From positions 1-32,956 of the forward strand of contig JARBTT010000010.1 of the NCBI GenBank assembly GCA_029240055.1: 32,956 bases of DNA. Direction: 5' to 3'. This document shows, one piece after another, positions 18,443-27,457 of this stretch; position 1 is the stretch's first letter; the number at the start of each line of letters is the position of its first letter. The notes under the pieces are model-generated. The model was not told the origin of the DNA and did no database searches. It saw only the letters and a list, made by a program, of their open reading frames with translations. The stretch is from Anaerosinus sp. GTDB lineage: Bacteria > Bacillota > Negativicutes > JARBTT01. Position numbers and translations under genes: made by a program.

Positions 18443-20278
18443 TTAGTACGTCCTTTCTGCTGGTTTAAATTTTGTAATAACAACATCACGATATTCCGTT
18501 TTAAATTCATCGCCAACTTTGCTGATAATTGTATGTTTTAAGAAGTTCTTATCATCACGTTTAGGGAAATCTTTACGAGAATGACCACCACGACTTTCTT
18601 TACGTGCAATCGCCCCCATAATAATCGCCTTAGATACTAATAACAGATTACCTAACTCGATATAATTCATAAATGCAGTATTATAATTACGGCTCGCATC
18701 ACCAACATAGCAAATTTTATATTCTTTGATTAAATCATCAATTTCTTTTAACCCTTCTTGTAATTGATTTTCTTCACGATAAACTCCGGCTTTAAACCAC
18801 ATTGAAGCTGCCATTTTATCACGAAGTTCTACAACTCTAGGCCCGCTCGTTCTTGCTGTTACTTCTTCAAATGTTTTATTCCATTTAGCTAAAGCTGCAT
18901 TTAAAGCTTCTTTGTCGCCAACATAACCAACTTTTTTTGCATATGCTGGCGCACCAATACCAGCGGTTTTACCAAACATAAGAACTTCACTTAAAGAATT
19001 TGCTCCTAAACGATTTGCTCCATGAATTGATACGCAAGAACATTCACCTGCAGCAAACACGCCTGGCACTTTAGTAGCACAAGTTTTATAATCAATAACA
19101 TCTATCCCACCCATGGAGTAATGGCAAGAACACCGAATCGGCACTGGTTTTTCTGTAATATCTACGCCTTCAAAACGTAATGATAAGTCATAAACTTGTC
19201 CTAAACGTTCTTTAATAATTTCTTTTGGAATATGTCTAAAGTCTAGGTATACAGCGGCATTCAAGCCTTCGCCAATACCACGTCCTTCGCTGATTTCTGT
19301 TTCAATCGAACGTGCAACAATATCACGTGTTGCAAGTTCCATTTTGTCTGGTGCATATTTTTTCATAAAACGTTCACCATTTTTATTTAATAAGTATGCA
19401 CCTTCGGAACGACTTGATTCTGATAATAGCACCCCATTAATTGCAAGGCCTGTTGGATGGAATTGCACCATTTCTGGATCTTTAAATGGAACACCAATAT
19501 TTAAACATGCCGCGATTCCATCACCAGTGGAACTATATGGGTTAGTTGTACGAATCCAATAAGCACGACCATACCCACCAGTGGCTACGATAACCGTTTT
19601 TGCCGGTACTGAAACAATATTACCACTACGCATATCTACAGCAATAACACCACTTAATTTTTCATCTTTTACAACAATTTCAAGCATTTGACACTCTGAA
19701 ATCATTTCAACATTTTGTTCTAAACATTGTTCAAATAATGTATGTACAGTAGCAAGCCCAGATTCATCGGCATAATAAGCAGCACGTGCATGGGAGCTGC
19801 CACCCATTTTACGTTGATGGAAAGAACCATCTTCTTGACGATGGTATGGATAACCATAGTAATCCATTTCATATATAATTTTTCCTGCATTTTCCGCAAA
19901 ATACTCTACAGCATCTTGGTCACATAAATAATCTCCACCTTTTACAGTATCAAAAGCATGTGATTCAGGTGTATCTTTAGAATCTGTTACACCTGTGCAA
20001 CCATTCATCCCACCTTGCGCCATTGTTGTTGCCGAACGAGTTGGAATCAACTTCGTCATAATTGCAACCTTAATATTTTTATCCTTTGCAGCTTCTAACG
20101 CCGCACGCATACCAGCGCCACCACTACCAATAATAAGGACGTCATATAATGCTGTACCTTTTTGTACGGCTGCAGGGATATTGTTACCCTGCCACTCAAA
20201 ATAAGTACCAGCTGCAACTGCTGCTCCAACAGCTACACCAGCCTTGATAAAGGTACGTCTTGATATCTGTTCTGCCAT
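18443..20278 (-). CDS. sdhA: Fumarate reductase / succinate dehydrogenase flavoprotein subunit with twin-arginine signal
   Basis: MAEQISRRTFIKAGVAVGAAVAAGTYF (Tat signal), DVLIIGSGGAGMRAALEA, TMAQGGMNG, VQFHPTGLAINGVLLSESSRSEGAYLLNKNGERFM, HGANRLGANSLSEVLMFG. ATG at 20278 with GGAGGTGC SD; the ORF-track start is a TTG overlapping this SD. Confidence 0.95.
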   Translation of the reverse strand: MAEQISRRTFIKAGVAVGAAVAAGTYFEWQGNNIPAAVQKGTALYDVLIIGSGGAGMRAALEAAKDKNIKVAIMTKLIPTRSATTMAQGGMNGCTGVTDSKDTPESHAFDTVKGGDYLCDQDAVEYFAENAGKIIYEMDYYGYPYHRQEDGSFHQRKMGGSSHARAAYYADESGLATVHTLFEQCLEQNVEMISECQMLEIVVKDEKLSGVIAVDMRSGNIVSVPAKTVIVATGGYGRAYWIRTTNPYSSTGDGIAACLNIGVPFKDPEMVQFHPTGLAINGVLLSESSRSEGAYLLNKNGERFMKKYAPDKMELATRDIVARSIETEISEGRGIGEGLNAAVYLDFRHIPKEIIKERLGQVYDLSLRFEGVDITEKPVPIRCSCHYSMGGIDVIDYKTCATKVPGVFAAGECSCVSIHGANRLGANSLSEVLMFGKTAGIGAPAYAKKVGYVGDKEALNAALAKWNKTFEEVTARTSGPRVVELRDKMAASMWFKAGVYREENQLQEGLKEIDDLIKEYKICYVGDASRNYNTAFMNYIELGNLLLVSKAIIMGAIARKESRGGHSRKDFPKRDDKNFLKHTIISKVGDEFKTEYRDVVITKFKPAERTY

Positions 20279-20356
20279 AAATAGCACCTCCAAAATTATT
20301 TAAAACACCCAAATTTCCCCCAATAGATACTTATGTCATATTCGTTACATAAATTT

Positions 20357-20385
20357 AGTCTGAAACATTAAAAACATTTCAGACT
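20357..20385. repeat. Perfect 9-bp inverted repeat in the predicted sdhA 5' leader
   Basis: AGTCTGAAA-CATTAAAAACA-TTTCAGACT. Confidence 0.8.
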
Positions 20386-20432
20386 ATTCAAACCTCAATA
20401 TCGTTGTTCTTAAATAACTAAAATTTATTTTA

Positions 20433-20461
20433 ATCATAGAAAAAATTTATCTATTTATCAA
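20433..20461 (-). promoter_or_regulatory. Candidate promoter for sdhABE
   Basis: Minus strand TTGATA-N17-TATGAT, about 155 nt upstream of the sdhA ATG. Confidence 0.6.
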
Positions 20462-20639
20462 AAACAAATCAATCTTATTTTTTCACTTAAGATTACGAAA
20501 TATGACAATCTAAATATTAGCATTATTTACTCAGTCTTTCAATACACCTAGCTATACTTAAAAATTATGAGACTTATAAGAAAACATTATAATAAATTTA
20601 ATTTATTATTTATGTCCGATAAATATCACATTTTTATAA

Positions 20640-20688
20640 CAAAAATACCGAGAACACTTTTTTATTAAAACATTTTCAGTATTTTTTA
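20640..20688 (-). terminator. Putative terminator at the end of the LysR gene
   Basis: Minus strand AAAATACTGA...GTTCTCGGTATTTTTGTT imperfect A/T-rich stem followed by T-rich sequence; overlaps the stop region. Confidence 0.5.
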
Positions 20689-21621
20689 ACTATTTTTTTT
20701 ACCTGCTTGAATAATTTCCTTTGTCAACTCAATAAACGCTACTGCTGCTTTTGATAATTGCACATCTTTTTTGTAAGCAGTAACTAAACTCCGTGGCGGT
20801 ACAGGCTCTGACAAAGAGAAATAATATGGATTATGTTCTAACTTATTATACAAAGCTAACGTATCTGTAACTAACGTTGCCCCAACTCCTCCAGCAACAA
20901 GCGCCTGTGCCGAAATTAAACTATGGGATTGTAGTATAATTTTAGGCTCAAACTTTGCCCGCTCACAAAGCTCAAAAAATATCTCACGCATTTTCCGACG
21001 ATTTTTCATTACAATAAACGGCTCATCGATAAGCTTTGAAAAATCAATCGGCGGAAACGGTAACGATTGTGGTAATTTTGCCGCAGCACGACTGAACGAA
21101 TGTTTCGATGGCAAAGCCACCAAAATTTCTTCATCATCAATTTTTACATAGTCCAATTCATGATGTAACAAAGGCAAATAGACTAACGAAAAATCAGTAG
21201 CACCACTTAACGCATATTCCTGTAATTCAACGGTATTTCCTTCTATTAAAGAAATATCAATTCCAGGAAACCGTTCGCAAAACACAGGCAACACGCGTGG
21301 CAATAAATAAGAAGTGCGAGAATGTGAACTACCAATCGTCAGATGGCCTCGCTTTAACTCCGACATGTCTTCTATTTGTTGGATTAATTCTTTTTTTATA
21401 TCTTGAATTCGTTTTGCTTCATTTATGTATAATTCGCCTGCAAAAGTTAGTGTTAAAGGATTTGTACGACGATCAAACAATTCTACACCCAATTCATTTT
21501 CAACCTTTTTTATACATTGGCTCAATGACGGTTGCGTCACATACAGTCTTTTTGCTGCCTGTGAAAAACTTCGTTCCTCAGCAACTTTTAAAATATAATT
21601 AATATCGCGTTCATCAATCAT
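20686..21621 (-). CDS. LysR-family transcriptional regulator
   Basis: MIDERDINYILKVAEERSFSQAAKRLYVTQPSLSQCIKKVENELGVELFDRRTNPLTLTFAGELY: canonical LTTR HTH. Confidence 0.95.
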   Translation of the reverse strand: MIDERDINYILKVAEERSFSQAAKRLYVTQPSLSQCIKKVENELGVELFDRRTNPLTLTFAGELYINEAKRIQDIKKELIQQIEDMSELKRGHLTIGSSHSRTSYLLPRVLPVFCERFPGIDISLIEGNTVELQEYALSGATDFSLVYLPLLHHELDYVKIDDEEILVALPSKHSFSRAAAKLPQSLPFPPIDFSKLIDEPFIVMKNRRKMREIFFELCERAKFEPKIILQSHSLISAQALVAGGVGATLVTDTLALYNKLEHNPYYFSLSEPVPPRSLVTAYKKDVQLSKAAVAFIELTKEIIQAGKKNS

Positions 21622-21806
21622 CGCAAAACACCTCCTCGAACAAATAGCGACAAATAGTTACGTATCATTATAATCTATTGCTTTAGTAAATTACAAGATA
21701 ATTCAGTCTATTATGAGGAAATGGGCAACTGTATAACCCACAGCTTCCCTTCTATCATAATATTTTTTATCAGTAATAAAGCGATAAAACAATCATTACT
21801 TCATTA

Positions 21807-23069
21807 TTATATTCTTAGTGCATTTCTTTGCTTCATCATATATTCTATAATATAAAATACTCCGATTAAGGCTACTACATATACACTTTTCCACCCTAAT
21901 GATAAGAAGATCAAACTACAAAACAGCGTTGAAACAACAGCCATATATTTTTTATATCCTTCAAGCAATACAATTCCTGCTATAGATGCCAATAAATAAA
22001 TTGCAATAAAAACACTATTTGCATAAAGAATAAGTTCATCTATATTGATATTGAACACATATTTTAATACAATCGTCACCGTTGCCAAACCGTAACAAAC
22101 AATCAATGCATTCACAGGCATACCATTCTTATTCGTAATTTTAAAACGTTCATTTACTGCCCCAGTAATACTCATTGCATAAATCATTTTTGAAAAACTT
22201 ATTAGATATACATTCACTGCTGCTAAAGCAGCAAAAAAAGCCATAATTGCAACAAAAACTTTACCCGAGTGACCAATCAATAAATCAAACAAAGCTACGA
22301 TATAATTTGAATTCAGAGCTTCACTACCATAGGTATGAAATTTCAATACGATAAGACTTAATAAAATACAAATTCCACCAACAATAAATAGACTAATCAA
22401 TATGGTAAGCGGAAATTCGCGTTCGACATTTTTAAAATCACCAGCGATATGAACCACAGCTTCAATACCGACAAAGCACCAAAAAACTAATGAAATCGTT
22501 GTCTTAATCAATGAAATGTCACCGAAATTCATTTTTATAACCAAGCCAGATACTACATCAACTTTTGTAAACGCTAAAATAATCAGTGTCACAAGAATCC
22601 CAACAATAAACACTGAAACAAAAGATTGCATTTTACTGGCAAACTGTAGTCCGTATAAATTAATACAAAACAATCCTGCAAGCATCGCTATACAGACCGC
22701 GAAAATCTGCCATTGACTACCACCCCAAATAGCACCAATGTAACTTGCACCTGTAATCACAATAATCGGCGGACAAATTGGCAATGCCGATAAATATAAC
22801 CACGATGTAAACTTTGCAAATTTTTCACCAAAAGATTGTTTTATAAAATAGGCAGTTCCGCCTTCACTAGGATATTTCGCGCCAAGATTACTAAACGTAA
22901 AGGCAACCGGTACCACACATAAAATAGTAAGGATCCACGCTATAATAGATTTATTCCCAGCAAGATCTGCTGCAATTGCTGGAATTATAAAAATACTCGA
23001 ACCAAGCAATGTTGATACTAAAATCCCCACACCTTGATATACATTTAAACACTTATTTGTTCTTGACAT
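21807..23069 (-). CDS. APC-superfamily amino-acid transporter, YjeH-like
   Basis: 420 aa polytopic; GVGILVSTLLGSSIFIIPAIAADLAGNKSIIAW and YPSEGGTAYFIKQSFGEKFAKFTSWLYLSALPI resemble the YjeH exporter group. Confidence 0.82.
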   Translation of the reverse strand: MSRTNKCLNVYQGVGILVSTLLGSSIFIIPAIAADLAGNKSIIAWILTILCVVPVAFTFSNLGAKYPSEGGTAYFIKQSFGEKFAKFTSWLYLSALPICPPIIVITGASYIGAIWGGSQWQIFAVCIAMLAGLFCINLYGLQFASKMQSFVSVFIVGILVTLIILAFTKVDVVSGLVIKMNFGDISLIKTTISLVFWCFVGIEAVVHIAGDFKNVEREFPLTILISLFIVGGICILLSLIVLKFHTYGSEALNSNYIVALFDLLIGHSGKVFVAIMAFFAALAAVNVYLISFSKMIYAMSITGAVNERFKITNKNGMPVNALIVCYGLATVTIVLKYVFNINIDELILYANSVFIAIYLLASIAGIVLLEGYKKYMAVVSTLFCSLIFLSLGWKSVYVVALIGVFYIIEYMMKQRNALRI

Positions 23070-23220
23070 AATAATAACCTCATTTCAAAACCACAAACAT
23101 TAATTTATTTTGTTTTAAGCTTAAACACCGTTGTTTTTTACGGCACTTGTTATTATATGCTTTTTGTATACAAAATTCAATATATTTAATTTAAAAATTA
23201 AGTTATATAGCGCTAAATAT

Positions 23221-23254
23221 AAAAAATGCAGAGGCAATCATTGCCTCTGCATTT
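23221..23254 (-). terminator. Intrinsic terminator after ahbB-like gene
   Basis: Minus strand AAATGCAGAGGCAATGATTGCCTCTGCATTTTTT, 14-bp stem, 3-nt loop. Confidence 0.88.
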
Positions 23255-23301
23255 CAAAATAATAACTATTTTATGAGTTCAACCTTAAATAATGAATATT
23301 A

Positions 23302-23769
23302 TCACTCACAAAAATAACGCATACTTGTTTTTTTCCACTCTTTTAAGCTATATAGCATTGTTTTTTCCGTTAAGTTATTTTGCTCGGCAATTTTATTTGC
23401 TATTGCTTCACATTCCTCGCGACTGTGTCCGTGAATCATCGTATACACGTTATACGGCCATCCAGGCATAGTATTGCGATCATAACAATGCGATATGGAC
23501 GGACTGGTCGCCATCAAAGTTGCCACTTCTTCTAGACGACTTTCTGGAACGATCCACGCACATAATGCGTTAGCTGCATAGCCAACTTCACGATGCCTAA
23601 GTACTGCCCCCATCTTACGAATTTGACCCGACCGTTTATATCTTTTTAATCGTTCAATGAGTTCTTCTTGTGTAATGCCAATTTGCTGCGCTAACACTTG
23701 ATAAGGTTCTGCCACCAATGGAAATTCATCTTGCATAGCTCTTATTATTTTTTTATCTAATTCATCCAT
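23302..23769 (-). CDS. ahbB: AsnC/Lrp-family siroheme decarboxylase subunit (AhbB-like)
   Basis: MDELDKKIIRAMQDEFPLVAEPYQVLAQQIG..SGQIRKMGAVLRHREVGYAANALCAWIVP..HCYDRNTMPGWPYNVYTMIHG. ATG at 23769; the listed GTG at 23778 is an alternative. Confidence 0.85.
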   Translation of the reverse strand: MDELDKKIIRAMQDEFPLVAEPYQVLAQQIGITQEELIERLKRYKRSGQIRKMGAVLRHREVGYAANALCAWIVPESRLEEVATLMATSPSISHCYDRNTMPGWPYNVYTMIHGHSREECEAIANKIAEQNNLTEKTMLYSLKEWKKTSMRYFCE

Positions 23770-23778
23770 TGCTTTCAC

Positions 23779-24231
23779 CTACTTCAACTTAAACTGAACG
23801 CTAACTTTATACTTACGGTTAGCCTTCAAACTTATTAAATTTTCAACTCCAGGTAAATTACGTATGTCAGCTAAAATCTTATCTTGTGTTTCTAAATCTG
23901 GAGTAAGTAACGTAAACCACAAATTAAAATCGCCTTCACGTTCATAATTATGCGTAACGCCAGGATATGTATTGATTGCGCTAGCTACACTTTCCATATA
24001 GCCATTTGTTACCTTAGTTGCAATCAACGTGCCAGCATAGCCAAGTTTCGTAGAATCAAAAAATGGACCAATCCTTCTTAAATAGCCTTGTTCTTTCAGT
24101 TCTGTTAATCGATTGATGACCACTGTCTCATCCGTTCCTAAAACTTGTGCTAAATCAGCAAAAGGACGCTTACTAATTGGTAATTCTGTTTGTAGAATAT
24201 TTAACAATTCCTTATCAAAAGCTGTTAACAT
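23779..24231 (-). CDS. ahbA: AsnC/Lrp-family siroheme decarboxylase subunit (AhbA-like)
   Basis: MLTAFDKELLNILQTELPISKRPFADLAQVLGTDE..GYLRRIGPFFDSTKLGYAGTLIATKV..THNYEREGDFNLWFTLL. Confidence 0.85.
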   Translation of the reverse strand: MLTAFDKELLNILQTELPISKRPFADLAQVLGTDETVVINRLTELKEQGYLRRIGPFFDSTKLGYAGTLIATKVTNGYMESVASAINTYPGVTHNYEREGDFNLWFTLLTPDLETQDKILADIRNLPGVENLISLKANRKYKVSVQFKLK

Positions 24232-24286
24232 TATGTCGCTCCTTCTTTGTATAATACGACAACCACGATAAAAATTATTTACATAA

Positions 24287-24316
24287 ATAAGAGACAGTTA
24301 TAACTGTCTCTTATTA
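24287..24316 (-). terminator. Perfect 30-nt palindrome between ysxC and ahbA, probable terminator
   Basis: AATAAGAGACAGTTATAACTGTCTCTTATT is exactly self-complementary and lies just past the ysxC stop. Confidence 0.65.
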
Positions 24317-24325
24317 TCCCTTGCT

Positions 24326-24949
24326 CTATTCTACCAAAACACTACCAATAACGTCAAGTAAAAATGAACGTCCTTCACTTTTCACTGATGAATACGGTAA
24401 TACATCTAAATCTAGTACACCTAATGTCTTTTTAATTAACATAATATTCTTTTGCACTTGATTTTTACTTAACTTATCTGACTTTGTTGCAATAATGAGT
24501 ACTGGCAAATTATTTTTTACCAACCATTTAAACATATCAACATCACTAGGCATTGGTTCATGCCTAATATCAATGAGCTGACAAACAAACTGCAGGCGCT
24601 CTGATTTTAATAAATATTCATCTATAAACTTAGACCAGCGACTACGATTTTCTTTCCCCGTCTTCGCATAACCATAACCAGGTAAATCTACTAGATAAAA
24701 ATCTCTGCGTTCTTCTTCCTCTGGCATTTTCGCACTTAATTCGTAAAAATTAATCGTTTGTGTTTTACCTGGCGTACCACTTACTCTCGCCAAGCCACCA
24801 ATACGAGTTAGAGAATTAATCAAAGAAGACTTACCAACATTAGACCGACCAATAAATACAATCTCTTTTAAATCTCGCTCTGGATATTGATCCACCCTCA
24901 CGGCTGATGCAATATATTTTCCCTGTGTTATAATTATTTCTTCATTCAT
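24326..24949 (-). CDS. ysxC: Ribosome biogenesis GTP-binding protein YsxC/EngB
   Basis: [50 protein letters not shown]. Confidence 0.97.
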   Translation of the reverse strand: MNEEIIITQGKYIASAVRVDQYPERDLKEIVFIGRSNVGKSSLINSLTRIGGLARVSGTPGKTQTINFYELSAKMPEEEERRDFYLVDLPGYGYAKTGKENRSRWSKFIDEYLLKSERLQFVCQLIDIRHEPMPSDVDMFKWLVKNNLPVLIIATKSDKLSKNQVQKNIMLIKKTLGVLDLDVLPYSSVKSEGRSFLLDVIGSVLVE

Positions 24950-27260
24950 TTTCCTTCACCAATGCACATTCTAAAACTTCATCCATATGCTCCACTAATA
25001 CAAATTCTAAATTACGTTTCACGTTGTTTGGAATTTCATCCATATCACGTTTATTTTCTTTTGGTAAAATAATCGTTTTAATCCCTATCCGATGTGCTGC
25101 TAATACTTTTTCTTTCAGTCCACCGATAGGTAGTACCCGACCGCGTAAAGTAATCTCGCCTGTCATTGCGACATCACTACGCACTTTTTTACCAGTCAGC
25201 GCTGACACAACAGCGGTCGCCATCGTAATCCCGGCAGATGGACCATCTTTAGGAATTGCCCCTTCTGGTAAATGGATATGAATATCTTGTTTTTCATAAA
25301 AATCATTTGGAATATGAAGTTCTTCCGCCCGACTTCTAATATAACTCATACCTGCTTGCGCTGATTCACGCATGACTTCGCCCAATTGTCCTGTTAAAAT
25401 TAACTTCCCCTTACCTTTTAATATGGTAACCTCTGTCGGAAGTACATCACCACCAACTTCAGTCCAAGCAAGACCTGTACTTACACCCACTTGATGATTT
25501 TCTTCCGCCTTGCGGTGGTTATACTTAGCTGCACCAAGGAATTTATGCAAATTTTGCGATGTTACTTTTACTGCTTTTTTATCATTTTGCACAATTTGGC
25601 GTGCCACTTTACGACATACCGTTGCAATAGTACGTTCCAAGCTCCGTACACCTGCTTCACGTGTATATTCGGCAATTAATTTTTGAATGGTGTTATCTGA
25701 TAATGTTAACTGTTTCTTAGTTAAACCATGTTCGCTCAATTGCTTTTCTACCAAATACCGTTTGGCTATTTGCACTTTTTCTTCCTCGGTATAACCTGGG
25801 ATATTAATAATCTCCATGCGATCACGGAGTGGCCGAGGTATATTATGCATACCATTTGCTGTCACAATCCATAACACTTTGGACAAATCATATGGTAGCT
25901 CAATATAATGGTCACTAAAGGTGTTATTTTGTTCTGGATCTAATACTTCAAGTAACGCTGCTGATGGATCCCCTTTAAAATCTGCATTCATCTTATCAAT
26001 TTCATCTAATAAAAAAACTGGATTTTTAGAACCAGCTGTTTTCATTCCTTGAACAATTCGACCAGGCAAGGCACCTACATAAGTGCGACGATGACCGCGT
26101 ATTTCCGCTTCATCACGTACCCCTCCTAATGAAACACGAACGAAGTTACGTTCCATTGCTCTTGCAATTGAACGTGCTAGCGACGTTTTTCCCACACCAG
26201 GCGGCCCAACTAAGCATAGGATTGGCCCTTTCAGATGATCAGCAAGTTTTCTGATCGATAGGTATTCTAAAATACGCTCTTTGACTTTTTCTAAGCCATA
26301 ATGATCCGTATTTAAAATTTTTTCTGCAATACCGATATCCAATCTATCTTCGGTTAATTTATCCCACGGCAAAGACAATATCCAATCAATATAGGTACGA
26401 ATTACGCCAGTTTCTGCCGACATACTCGACATTTTTTCTAAGCGACCAATTTCTTTATCGATTTTTTCTTTCACATTGTCAGGATAAGTGCCTTCTGCTA
26501 GGCGTTTCTTATATTCTTCTATTTCACTTGTTTTATCATCTTTATCACCTAGTTCTTTTTGGATGGCTTTTAATTGTTCACGCAAATAATATTCTTTTTG
26601 GGTTTTTTCCATTTGTTTCCTTACACGACCACTGATTTTGCGTTCAATTTCTAAGATTTCCATTTCACGACTGATAATCTCACAAACTTTTTCCAGACGA
26701 TCTTTAATACTGATCGAATCGAGCAAAGCTTGCTTATCTTCAATTTTAAGTGATAAATGACTAGCAATGAGATCACACAGACGCCCTGCTTCTTCAATCA
26801 CAACCACCGATACCAGCGTCTCTGGCGGAATTTTTTTGCTAAGCTTCACCCATTGTTCAAATTGATTCACTACCGCCCGCATCAAAGCTTCGACTTCTAA
26901 AGATTCCTCTTGGGTATCTTCATAAATATCGATTTCCACTTCATAGTAAGTGTTATGATCCATATAGCTCTTAATTTTGGCCCTATTTAACCCTTCTACT
27001 AACACCCGAATGGTTCCACCCGGTAACTTTAATAATTGTTTTATTTCAGCAACGGTACCAATTTCAAAAATTTCATCTTTGGTTGGATTGTCAATTCCTG
27101 CATCCTTTTGTGCTGATAACATAATCATTCTATCTTGTACCATAGCTTCTTCTAACGCCGCTATAGATTTTTCACGACCTACATCTAAATGTATAATCAT
27201 ATATGGAAAAACCATGATTCCCCTTAATGGCAATAATGGTATCTTACGATTTTTAATCAT
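24942..27260 (-). CDS. lon: ATP-dependent protease La (Lon)
   Basis: [24 protein letters not shown]-domain, [15 protein letters not shown] Walker [15 protein letters not shown] catalytic Ser. ATG at 27260 with GAGGCGG SD; ORF-track start adds 8 codons. Confidence 0.97.
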   Translation of the reverse strand: MIKNRKIPLLPLRGIMVFPYMIIHLDVGREKSIAALEEAMVQDRMIMLSAQKDAGIDNPTKDEIFEIGTVAEIKQLLKLPGGTIRVLVEGLNRAKIKSYMDHNTYYEVEIDIYEDTQEESLEVEALMRAVVNQFEQWVKLSKKIPPETLVSVVVIEEAGRLCDLIASHLSLKIEDKQALLDSISIKDRLEKVCEIISREMEILEIERKISGRVRKQMEKTQKEYYLREQLKAIQKELGDKDDKTSEIEEYKKRLAEGTYPDNVKEKIDKEIGRLEKMSSMSAETGVIRTYIDWILSLPWDKLTEDRLDIGIAEKILNTDHYGLEKVKERILEYLSIRKLADHLKGPILCLVGPPGVGKTSLARSIARAMERNFVRVSLGGVRDEAEIRGHRRTYVGALPGRIVQGMKTAGSKNPVFLLDEIDKMNADFKGDPSAALLEVLDPEQNNTFSDHYIELPYDLSKVLWIVTANGMHNIPRPLRDRMEIINIPGYTEEEKVQIAKRYLVEKQLSEHGLTKKQLTLSDNTIQKLIAEYTREAGVRSLERTIATVCRKVARQIVQNDKKAVKVTSQNLHKFLGAAKYNHRKAEENHQVGVSTGLAWTEVGGDVLPTEVTILKGKGKLILTGQLGEVMRESAQAGMSYIRSRAEELHIPNDFYEKQDIHIHLPEGAIPKDGPSAGITMATAVVSALTGKKVRSDVAMTGEITLRGRVLPIGGLKEKVLAAHRIGIKTIILPKENKRDMDEIPNNVKRNLEFVLVEHMDEVLECALVKENE

Positions 27261-27370
27261 CAAACCGCCTCCTCGTTCTCTCACCTTATCTTAGTTTCAA
27301 CTTTAGTTATCCTAAATATTCTTATATTCTTAAAAGAGTGGCTAAAATCCTTTAAATTTACCAAGAATAA

Positions 27371-27434
27371 CAAAAAAATAGCTAAATATCGCCAGAAAAA
27401 TTCCAAATCAGAATATTTTCAGTCCTATTTAGCA
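27371..27434 (-). terminator. Intrinsic terminator after lonB
   Basis: Minus strand GCTAAATA..CTGAAAATATTC..GAATTTTTC..TATTTAGCTATTTTTTTG long imperfect stem plus T-run. Confidence 0.7.
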
Positions 27435-27457
27435 ATCATATCTCTTTTAAAACTGCG

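Noticed and set aside
23302-24231. Annotation as two ordinary Lrp/AsnC regulators
   Set aside because: Short, paired, with siroheme decarboxylase motifs; AhbA/AhbB explanation preferred.
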